Part shown: positions 1 through 5,786 of the stretch, in pieces | Layout of the letters: each line of letters begins with the position of its first letter | How positions within the stretch are numbered: the first letter of the stretch is position 1 | From: an uncultured Prevotella sp. | GTDB lineage: Bacteria; Bacteroidota; Bacteroidia; Bacteroidales; Bacteroidaceae | Reading direction: 5' to 3' | DNA length: 5,786 nt | Assembly (NCBI GenBank): GCA_938023885.1 | Contig: CALJCU010000323.1 | Location: forward strand, 1-5,786 | Position numbers and translations under genes: made by a program | The notes under the pieces: generated by a model | Seen by the model: the letters and a program-made list of their open reading frames with translations, nothing else | Databases searched by the model: none | Told to the model about the DNA's origin: nothing

Positions 1-264
1 GTGTGTGCCCTGCTTCATAAGCTTCTGGACCATCGGAGCCTCCTTGGGTATACCCGGGCTCTTGATGACTTCGTCGGCGTTGAGGATCTTTTCCTCCGTA
101 TGATGCCCTTCCTCCCACTCAATGCCGTGGTCATCGAGCATCTTCTTGTATTTGTCCTTAATCTTTGACGTATCTGAGACGAACACGTCGAAACCTTCTC
201 TCCTGGCCAGGACAGCGGCTCCGGCGCCACTTTCTCCGGCTCCTAAAACTACAATGCGTTTCAT
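1..264 (-). CDS. murD: UDP-N-acetylmuramoyl-L-alanine--D-glutamate ligase, N-terminal part (cut by window edge)
   Basis: This is the first 88 codons of MurD; the reading frame is open to the window edge, so the rest (normally about 440-450 residues in total) lies outside. MurD is the cytoplasmic ATP-dependent ligase that adds D-glutamate to UDP-MurNAc-L-Ala. The visible part is the N-terminal Rossmann-like domain that binds the UDP moiety: it starts MKRIVVLGAGESGAGAAVLA (residues 1-20), with the glycine-rich loop at 8-15, and has the family's SPGI motif at residues 69-72. The central ATPase and the C-terminal domains are not in the window. The ATG follows the mraY stop by 24 bases, with an A/T-rich leader and no Shine-Dalgarno sequence, as is usual in Bacteroidota. 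The gene order mraY-murD is the standard dcw arrangement and supports the call. An alternative would be another Mur ligase, but MurC and MurF have different N-termini. Confidence 0.93.
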   Translation of the reverse strand, partial: MKRIVVLGAGESGAGAAVLARREGFDVFVSDTSKIKDKYKKMLDDHGIEWEEGHHTEEKILNADEVIKSPGIPKEAPMVQKLMKQGTH

Positions 265-288
265 ATTTAAAAAGACATTATATTCTTG

Positions 289-1560
289 TTATCTTATTTT
301 TAATGTGATGATGGTCAGAGCTGCAAGGATAATGGTGATGATCCAGAACCTGATAGTGATCTTTGCCTCATGCTTGGGTGATCGCGGACTTTTGATGAGA
401 TACTTGCAGCCAGGGTCGAGCTGGTCCGGTGTGACACGGAAGTTGTCGTGTATCGGCGTGCGCTTGAAGATACGCTGCTTGATGCCTTTGCGCTTACCGA
501 GCTTGTAATACCATACCTGGACTATCACGGACAGGCTCTCCACGAAGAAGATGCCACAGAGGATAGGAAGCAGCAGTTCCTTGTGGATGATGACGGCGCA
601 TACACCGATTATGCCACCAATCGTAAGACTGCCTGTGTCACCCATGAACACCTGGGCCGGGTAAGCGTTGTACCACAGAAAACCGATGAGGGCACCGACA
701 AAGGCACACATGAACACCACGAGCTCTTGGGAGCCCGGAATGTACATGATGTTAAGATAAGCGGCAAACTGCATGTGCGAGCTCACATAGGCGAGGATGC
801 CTAACGCCACGCCTATGATAGCCGAGTTGCCCGCACACATGCCGTCCATGCCGTCATTGAGATTGGCGCCATTGCTTACAGCCGTGACGATGAAGATGGT
901 CATGATAACGAACAGAATCCATCCGGCAGCTGTCTTGTATCTTCCGCAAAACGACATAATCCTCGAGTAATCGAGGTTGTGGCCTTTGACAAACGGGATG
1001 GTCGTCTTGAGCGACTTATGGGCGACGGCACGGTGCTTGACCACCACCTCCTGACCGTTCTGGCGCTGGATGGTGAGGTTCTCATTCATCTTCACATCGG
1101 GAGAGGCCCACAGCACGAGACCGACGATGAGGCCGATAGAGACCTGACCGACAATCTTGTACTTGCCTTTCAGTCCCTCCTTGTTGCGGCGGAAGATCTT
1201 GATGAAGTCATCGAGACCCCCGAGAAAGCCAAGCCACACCGTGGTGATGATCATCAGGATGAGATAGATGTTTCTCAGCCGGCCGAGCAGAAGCACGGGG
1301 ATGAGGATGGAGACAATGATGATGACGCCGCCCATCGACGGCACGCCGATTTTCTTGACGCCGAACGGGTCGATCTTGGCGTCACGCTGTGTCTCCGTGA
1401 TCTGCTTGCTCTTCAGGAACCTGATGAACTTTTCGCCAAACCAGGCTGAGATGATGAGTGACAGGATAAGGGCCAACAGTGCGCGGAAGGAGATGTAGCT
1501 CCACATGCCCGAACCTGAGATGCCGAATTGCTCAAGGAATCTGAAAAGATAGTATAGCAT
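289..1560 (-). CDS. mraY: Phospho-N-acetylmuramoyl-pentapeptide-transferase
   Basis: MraY is the polytopic inner-membrane enzyme that transfers phospho-MurNAc-pentapeptide from UDP to undecaprenyl phosphate, making lipid I. The 423-residue protein is almost entirely hydrophobic segments joined by short polar loops. Visible motifs are PSMGG (74-78), the aspartate pair in GGLDDFIK (114-121; D117, D118), the signature NLNDGMDG (233-240) and FMGDTGS (305-311, D308). These carry the acidic residues needed for Mg2+ and catalysis in the family. The histidine motif near the C-terminus reads PIHDNF (369-374) instead of the HHH of Escherichia coli. The protein is about 60 residues longer than the E. 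coli enzyme (360). The extra length lies mainly in a polar stretch around residues 155-210 and in a longer segment between the histidine motif and the last membrane helix; both match what I recall of Bacteroides MraY. The ATG is five bases after the murE stop, so translation is probably coupled. Confidence 0.97.
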   Translation of the reverse strand: MLYYLFRFLEQFGISGSGMWSYISFRALLALILSLIISAWFGEKFIRFLKSKQITETQRDAKIDPFGVKKIGVPSMGGVIIIVSILIPVLLLGRLRNIYLILMIITTVWLGFLGGLDDFIKIFRRNKEGLKGKYKIVGQVSIGLIVGLVLWASPDVKMNENLTIQRQNGQEVVVKHRAVAHKSLKTTIPFVKGHNLDYSRIMSFCGRYKTAAGWILFVIMTIFIVTAVSNGANLNDGMDGMCAGNSAIIGVALGILAYVSSHMQFAAYLNIMYIPGSQELVVFMCAFVGALIGFLWYNAYPAQVFMGDTGSLTIGGIIGVCAVIIHKELLLPILCGIFFVESLSVIVQVWYYKLGKRKGIKQRIFKRTPIHDNFRVTPDQLDPGCKYLIKSPRSPKHEAKITIRFWIITIILAALTIITLKIR

Positions 1561-1565
1561 AATTC

Positions 1566-3017
1566 CTAACTGTTAAATATCTCGTGGAGCACTTCCTTGT
1601 CATCGAAGTGATGCCTGACACCTTTTATCTCTTGATAGTTCTCATGTCCCTTACCAGCCACGAGGATAACGTCGCCTTTCTGTGCCATCATACATGCAGT
1701 CTTGACAGCCTCTTTGCGGTCTACGATACTGATGACCTTTTGCATCTGCTGTGCATTCAGTCCGGCGAGCATGTCATTGATGATAGCCTGCGGATCCTCG
1801 AAGCGGGGGTTATCGCTTGTGATGATAACTTTGTCGCTCTGCTTCACTGCCTCTTGGGCCATGAGCGGACGCTTGCCGTGATCACGGTTGCCGCCTGCAC
1901 CACAGACGGTGATGACATGCCCCTTGCCGTCGAGCACCTCATGGATGGCATTGAGCACGTTCTCCAAGGCGTCAGGTGTGTGCGCATAGTCGACGATAGC
2001 CGTGAAGCCGGCGGGAGAATGGACAGGCTCGAGACGGCCGCTGACACTGTGGAGCGTGCTGAGTACAACGAGAATCTCCTCCGGCTCCTTGCCAAGCATG
2101 CGGGCTGTACCATAGACTGCGAGGAGGTTGGAGACATTGAACTTGCCGATGAACCGGACGCCGACCTCATGACCGTCGATGTCGAGGTACATGCCGGCGA
2201 AGTGCATCTCGATGATGTGTGCACGGAAGTCGGCCATCTGCCGGATAGAGTAGGTCTTGACGGTAGCCTTCGTGTTCTGTACCATGATCATGCCGTTCTT
2301 GTCATCAGCATTCGTGATGGCGAAAGCTGATTTCGGCAGACCGTCGAAGAAAGCCTTCTTCGCATTGCGGTAGTTTTCGAACGTCTTGTGATAGTCGAGG
2401 TGGTCACGTGTGAGATTCGTGAAGATACCACCGGCAAACTTCAGTCCGCCGATACGTTTCTGATGGATAGCGTGTGAGGAACATTCCATGAAGGCATACT
2501 GACATCCGGCTTTCACCATCTCACCCAGCAGTTCGTTGAGCTCAATCGGGTCAGGGGTTGTGTGGTCGGCAGGGATGAGCTTGCCGTCGATATAGTTGCA
2601 CACCGTAGACATCAGTCCGCAACGGTAGCCGAACTCGCGGAACATATTATATAATAATGTGGCGATGGTTGTCTTGCCATTTGTACCGGTCACGCCGACG
2701 AGCTTCAGGTGTCTCGACGGGTCGCCATAGAAGAGCGTGGCCACCTTGCCTACTGCATCCTCCGTGCTCTCTACCTGAATATAGGTGATGCCGTCCTGAA
2801 GCGTCTCCGGCATATTCTCGCAGAGAATGGCTTTGGCACCGAGCTCCAAGGCTTTAGGAATGAATTTGTGGCCATCTGTCTGCGTGCCTCTCATAGCCAC
2901 GAAAAGATGACCATCCTTGATCTTGCGTGAGTCGATGTTTACTCCCGTGATGTCCGCATCTGTGCTGCCATCGATGCTGAGCGGCTTGATGCTCTTTAGA
3001 AGTTCCTGCAGTTTCAT
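1566..3017 (-). CDS. murE: UDP-MurNAc-L-Ala-D-Glu--2,6-diaminopimelate ligase
   Basis: MurE is the cytoplasmic ATP-dependent ligase that adds the third residue to the peptidoglycan stem peptide. The 483-residue protein is full length for the family. The N-terminal UDP-binding domain has the DSR motif (29-31). The central ATPase has the P-loop GTNGKTT (111-117), TTPDP (153-157), NLTRDHLDYH (201-210) and a lysine at about 220 (NAK, 218-220), which aligns with the carbamylated lysine of E. coli MurE. The C-terminal domain has VDYAHTPDA (342-350), GAGGNRDHGKR (373-383), DNPR (402-405) and GKGHE (455-459). DNPR is the motif associated with meso-diaminopimelate rather than lysine, so mDAP specificity is inferred. 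The ATG is preceded by an A-rich leader without a Shine-Dalgarno site. An 88-base gap separates the gene from ftsI upstream, and only five bases separate it from mraY downstream. Confidence 0.97.
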   Translation of the reverse strand: MKLQELLKSIKPLSIDGSTDADITGVNIDSRKIKDGHLFVAMRGTQTDGHKFIPKALELGAKAILCENMPETLQDGITYIQVESTEDAVGKVATLFYGDPSRHLKLVGVTGTNGKTTIATLLYNMFREFGYRCGLMSTVCNYIDGKLIPADHTTPDPIELNELLGEMVKAGCQYAFMECSSHAIHQKRIGGLKFAGGIFTNLTRDHLDYHKTFENYRNAKKAFFDGLPKSAFAITNADDKNGMIMVQNTKATVKTYSIRQMADFRAHIIEMHFAGMYLDIDGHEVGVRFIGKFNVSNLLAVYGTARMLGKEPEEILVVLSTLHSVSGRLEPVHSPAGFTAIVDYAHTPDALENVLNAIHEVLDGKGHVITVCGAGGNRDHGKRPLMAQEAVKQSDKVIITSDNPRFEDPQAIINDMLAGLNAQQMQKVISIVDRKEAVKTACMMAQKGDVILVAGKGHENYQEIKGVRHHFDDKEVLHEIFNS

Positions 3018-3105
3018 CTTGTTATATATTTTTATGTTTACTTTCTGTGTTATGACTTGTCGGTTCTTCTTTGGGCGGTCACCGGGCCCGCCCCCTGCAT
3101 TGGGA
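3018..3105 (-). other. ftsI-murE intergenic spacer with GC-rich hairpin and AT-rich murE leader
   Basis: This is the only spacer of notable size inside the gene run. Read on the transcribed strand, its first half is very GC-rich: GGGCGG (3088-3093) can pair with CCGCCC (3073-3078) around a nine-base loop. The overlapping palindrome CGGGCCCG (3083-3090) offers a competing fold. The second half switches to A/T-rich sequence just before the murE ATG. The hairpin is followed by AAAGAAGAA and not by a U-tract, so it does not look like an intrinsic terminator. It could be a transcript-processing or stability element or simply neutral spacer; the function is not known from the sequence. I found no convincing Bacteroidota promoter (TTTG and TAnnTTTG) in it. 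Confidence 0.5.
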
Positions 3106-5301
3106 TCATTGCAGTGTCAGAATGCATTTCAGTCCGTTTCTGACCCTCATACCGGGTCCGATGCTCTGAGCCGTCACCTTGCCCCGTCCCTGGAGGATGC
3201 ATTTCACACCTCTCGACTCAGCGAGATAAACGGCGTCCCGTGCGCCCATGCCATGCACGTCGGGCATGACGTGGGGTCGCAGTGCTTCCTCCTCGACAAG
3301 TTTCACGCTTCCACGTCTGCGGTCGGCAACACCCCACACGGGCTGTGTCCCGTCCTGTTTGAAGGGACAGTTGGAGTAGGTGGCGATGCCGAGCGTTGAG
3401 AGCACGTAGCCGGCAGACAGAATGTTTCCGGCCTTCACGTCAGGTATCATCTGCGAGTTGGGGTCGCGTGCGTCGCTGACATCGTATCTGACATATTTGG
3501 CCATGATACCGTCGGCTATCTCACGGAACACCTCACTGCTCATCCATCCGTAGGCTGGCAGTCCATATTTCTGTATGCAGACGATACAACTGTAGTAAGG
3601 CCGGTCTTTCTGTCCGAACCATCCTGCGAAGGAGAGGAGGCTGTGGGCCTCACCTTTATAGTTACCGTTACTGGCGATCATAGCTGTTCCCGTCTTGCCG
3701 CATACCCAATAGTTGGGACTGTTGGCCTTCTTTCCTGTTCCGTTGGTGACGACTCTCCGCAACAGGTCCTGCACGATATGGAGCGTCCTGTCGGAACAGA
3801 TATGCTCCTTCCCTTTCACCACCTGTGGCGGGAACGTGGCAATGGTGTCACCATCCTTGATGGCACTCTTCACAAACCGTGGTTGAATCATGCGGCCGTT
3901 GTTGGCGATGGCGTTGTAGAATGTCAGTGTATAGATAGGTGGTATGAGTGTCTCGTAGCCAATGCTCATCCACGGCAGTGCTGTGTTGCTCCAGTTGACC
4001 CATTCCCCGCGCGCGTTCTTCTTAGGCATGCGGATGACAGGCGTGGCATGACCTACGATAGGGATCTTCACCCCGGTGCCGTCGATGCCGGTGCGATAGA
4101 TGCCGCGTACGAACTTGGCCGGGTCATTGTGATAGAACTTGTCGATGACATAGCTCACGCCGATATTCGAGCTCACTTCCATGGCCTGTCCGAGCGAGAT
4201 CGTGCCGTAGCCGCCTGAGCGCCAGTGGCTGTCTTTCATGTCTCGTCCGTAGATATGCCAGATACCGTTACCTGTAGGAATCTGGAATGAGGTGTCGCAC
4301 ACCCCATCCTCAAGGGCTGTCATTACAGAGGCGGTCTTGAACACCGAACCCGGCTCAAGGAGGTCACTCACGGCGTGGCTCTGTATCTCCCGGAACGAGC
4401 CGTCATCGCACTTCTCCAGGTTGACGATGGCTTTGATGTCACCCGTGCCTACTTCCATGACGATGGCTACGCCCACGCTGCCGTTGATTTCCTGAAGCTT
4501 GTTGACAAGCGCGCGCTCAGCGAGATCCTGCATGCCCACATTGATGGTTGTCACGATGTCACTGCCGTTGATAGGCGGTGTGTCGGTGATGCTGAGGAAC
4601 TTTCCGAGAACTTTCTGCCGACTGACAATGCCATAGGAGCCTTTGAGCAGCGAGTCGTAGCTCAGCTCCAGTCCGTAGCGCGCGGAGCGTCCGTTCTCTT
4701 CCGTGAGGAGCACATCACCGATGGTACGCTTGGCCAGGGAGCCGTAAGGGTTCTCGCGTGCGTTGAGCTGCTCTACATGAAATCCGCTTTTAAGGCTTGA
4801 GAGCCGGAAGACAGGCAGCTCGCATATCTGACTGTACGTGTTGTAGTCGATGCGCCTGGGCCATATCTCATAGTTGCGCAGCCGTTCACCCTTGTGGGGA
4901 CCGGACGTGCGGCGACTGTTATAACCCTTCACCAGTACAGCCTTGAACTTTGCAGCACTCTGTTCGGGGAAGATGCGGTGCAGACCTTGGCTGATGCTGT
5001 CGAGTTTCACATTCCACAGCGAGTCGGTACCTGCTTCGTGCAGTTGTTTGAAGTCCATGTATATCTTGAACTCCGGGAGTGAGGAGGCAAGGAGCTGTCC
5101 GTCACAGGCAAGGATATTGCCACGTGTGGGCTGCGTGCGCACGCTGTCCTGGCGTACGCGGTTAGCCACAGCCATCCAGTAGCTCTTCTTTGCAGTCATG
5201 ATGTAGCCGGCGCGTGCAAGGACTAAAACGGCTACAAGCGTCAGCAAAAAGGCGATGACACTGTAGCGCGGCATTATCTTATCGTAGTTGAACTTACTCA
5301 T
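3106..5301 (-). CDS. ftsI: Division-specific class B penicillin-binding protein (peptidoglycan D,D-transpeptidase) with C-terminal PASTA domains
   Basis: This is a septal transpeptidase that cross-links stem peptides in the periplasm, anchored in the inner membrane. A short cytoplasmic tail leads to one membrane helix (about residues 13-35) that acts as an uncleaved anchor. The non-catalytic dimerisation domain follows, starting with the typical RGNILACDGQLLA (60-72). The transpeptidase domain (about 275-600) holds all three active-site motifs: SVFK (319-322, catalytic S319), SSN (377-379) and KTGT (536-539). The tail has two PASTA-like repeats, a divergent one from about 618 (IPDV) and a clear one at about 679-731 (MPDVHGMGARDA at its start). 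At 731 residues it is longer than E. coli FtsI (588), and the PASTA tail explains most of the excess. Its place between the FtsL-like gene and murE supports FtsI over the elongation enzyme PBP2 (mrdA). The ATG follows the upstream stop by 23 bases; no Shine-Dalgarno site is seen. Confidence 0.95.
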   Translation of the reverse strand: MSKFNYDKIMPRYSVIAFLLTLVAVLVLARAGYIMTAKKSYWMAVANRVRQDSVRTQPTRGNILACDGQLLASSLPEFKIYMDFKQLHEAGTDSLWNVKLDSISQGLHRIFPEQSAAKFKAVLVKGYNSRRTSGPHKGERLRNYEIWPRRIDYNTYSQICELPVFRLSSLKSGFHVEQLNARENPYGSLAKRTIGDVLLTEENGRSARYGLELSYDSLLKGSYGIVSRQKVLGKFLSITDTPPINGSDIVTTINVGMQDLAERALVNKLQEINGSVGVAIVMEVGTGDIKAIVNLEKCDDGSFREIQSHAVSDLLEPGSVFKTASVMTALEDGVCDTSFQIPTGNGIWHIYGRDMKDSHWRSGGYGTISLGQAMEVSSNIGVSYVIDKFYHNDPAKFVRGIYRTGIDGTGVKIPIVGHATPVIRMPKKNARGEWVNWSNTALPWMSIGYETLIPPIYTLTFYNAIANNGRMIQPRFVKSAIKDGDTIATFPPQVVKGKEHICSDRTLHIVQDLLRRVVTNGTGKKANSPNYWVCGKTGTAMIASNGNYKGEAHSLLSFAGWFGQKDRPYYSCIVCIQKYGLPAYGWMSSEVFREIADGIMAKYVRYDVSDARDPNSQMIPDVKAGNILSAGYVLSTLGIATYSNCPFKQDGTQPVWGVADRRRGSVKLVEEEALRPHVMPDVHGMGARDAVYLAESRGVKCILQGRGKVTAQSIGPGMRVRNGLKCILTLQ

Positions 5302-5324
5302 TAATGATCATATATCTTGCTCGC

Positions 5325-5714
5325 TCATTTATCCGGCACCGCAATGATGTAAGGCGGTTGCGTAGGCAGTTTCAGTGTGCTGTCCTTGTTGTTTTTCAGC
5401 ATGTCAAGAACGTTGCTCTGCCGGCTTTCCTCCGTCAGCTTGCTGTTGCTTGACAGTGCCTTGTATTTCGCGTCTTTCAGCTCTTTCTGCAGGGCATCAA
5501 TCTCAATGATGTCCTGCTGGCAGGAGTAGCGGTTGGCAATGTATACTACGATGAAGAGTGCGATGAGCAGGGAAAGCCATACCTGTCGCCGCATGAAGGA
5601 TGTACTGAGGATGTCACCACCGAGAATCTTCCTCAGGGAGAAAGTCCTTGATTGAGGTGCTTCGTCTTCGGTAGCCCGCTCGCGGATGACCTCCGAGAGC
5701 GACTTGTCAATCAC
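5325..5714 (-). CDS. ftsL: FtsL-like cell division membrane protein (Bacteroidota type)
   Basis: This is a small bitopic inner-membrane protein, read here as 129 residues. It has a charged cytoplasmic N-terminus (1-43), one membrane helix at about 44-60 (VWLSLLIALFIVVYIAN is its core) and a periplasmic part that is probably coiled coil (about 66-104, rich in E, K, L and Q). The C-terminus ends in a proline-containing stretch LPTQPPYIIAVPDK. Topology, size and position directly before ftsI match FtsL, which in other bacteria joins FtsB and FtsQ to activate FtsWI. I also recall similar Bacteroidales proteins with LGGDIL and NRYSCQQ motifs. FtsL proteins diverge strongly, so the symbol rests largely on context and topology. 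The start is GTG, the only usable start codon between the in-frame TAG at 5742-5744 and the conserved part. The nine codons upstream of it also look coding, so the true N-terminus is uncertain. Confidence 0.8.
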   Translation of the reverse strand: MIDKSLSEVIRERATEDEAPQSRTFSLRKILGGDILSTSFMRRQVWLSLLIALFIVVYIANRYSCQQDIIEIDALQKELKDAKYKALSSNSKLTEESRQSNVLDMLKNNKDSTLKLPTQPPYIIAVPDK

Positions 5715-5786
5715 CTCTGCCTCAGCCTTGATGTCTGAGTGCTATTTTTTATGACTGATTTTATTAAGAATCATAAATGATACTAC
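5715..5786 (-). other. Upstream leader of the ftsL-like gene; possible lost 5' coding sequence
   Basis: This is the stretch between the window edge and the GTG start of the ftsL-like gene. On the transcribed strand, 5745-5786 is AT-rich. It contains an ATG (5772-5774) that opens ten codons (MILNKISHKK) and ends at TAG (5742-5744), in the same frame as the ftsL-like gene. Positions 5715-5741 then continue that frame with codons reading HSDIKAEAE, GC-richer and like the gene body. rsmH (mraW) is expected upstream in a dcw cluster, but I recognise none of its C-terminus here. No clear promoter matches the TAnnTTTG consensus. The short ATG-TAG frame might be an unused upstream ORF or the broken true start. 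Confidence 0.4.

Noticed and set aside
979..1449. A 156-codon plus-strand open frame opposite mraY, with a very acidic predicted product.
   Set aside because: The acidic, repetitive composition is the mirror of mraY codon use; it has no domain and lies opposite the conserved GGLDDFIK region.
1584..2330. A 248-codon open frame on the plus strand opposite murE.
   Set aside because: It lies wholly inside murE, whose motifs are intact, and its product is a low-complexity D-, H- and V-rich sequence typical of an antisense shadow. No recognisable domain is present.
3073..3093. An intrinsic terminator after ftsI.
   Set aside because: The stem is present, but no run of U follows it on the transcript; the sequence after it is A/G-rich.
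3643..4218. A 191-codon plus-strand open frame opposite the FtsI transpeptidase domain.
   Set aside because: It is fully contained in ftsI, which has all its active-site motifs in the other strand; the product resembles no family I know.
5745..5786. A promoter for the operon in the AT-rich leader.
   Set aside because: No good match to the Bacteroidota -7 TAnnTTTG element with a -33 TTTG; the AT-richness alone is not enough, and the operon probably begins further upstream.
5745..5786. The 3' end of rsmH (mraW), expected upstream in this cluster.
   Set aside because: None of the three frames gives a residue pattern like the usual RsmH C-terminus; the gene probably ends beyond the window.

Overview
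The window is a stretch of a division and cell wall (dcw) gene cluster from a member of the Bacteroidota, most likely Bacteroidales and probably Prevotella-like. Three things point there: the long MraY with the family-specific 'KRTPIHD' ending, a class B penicillin-binding protein with C-terminal PASTA repeats, and a small FtsL-like membrane protein of the Bacteroidales type. The start codons also lack purine-rich Shine-Dalgarno sites and follow A/T-rich leaders, which is typical of this phylum. The genus is inferred from remembered protein resemblance, not from a search.

All genes lie on the minus strand and are read from high to low coordinates. In order of transcription they are a short AT-rich leader (5715-5786), an FtsL-like protein (5325-5714), the division transpeptidase FtsI with PASTA domains (3106-5301), an 88-base gap holding a GC-rich hairpin (3018-3105), MurE (1566-3017), MraY (289-1560), and the first 88 codons of MurD (1-264, cut by the window edge). 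Apart from the 88-base gap, intergenic distances are 5 to 24 bases, so this looks like one operon. No intrinsic terminator or convincing internal promoter was found.

The genes act in one pathway. MurD and MurE add D-Glu and the third residue (meso-diaminopimelate, judging from the DNPR motif) to UDP-MurNAc-peptide in the cytoplasm. MraY moves the finished phospho-MurNAc-pentapeptide to undecaprenyl phosphate in the membrane. FtsI cross-links new peptidoglycan at the septum, and the FtsL-like protein is its probable divisome partner.

This is core housekeeping DNA and I see no undescribed system. The points most worth a second look are the 5' end of the ftsL-like gene, where coding-looking sequence continues upstream of the only usable start to an in-frame TAG; the altered histidine motif and insertions in MraY; the PASTA tail on a Gram-negative FtsI; and the hairpin between ftsI and murE.
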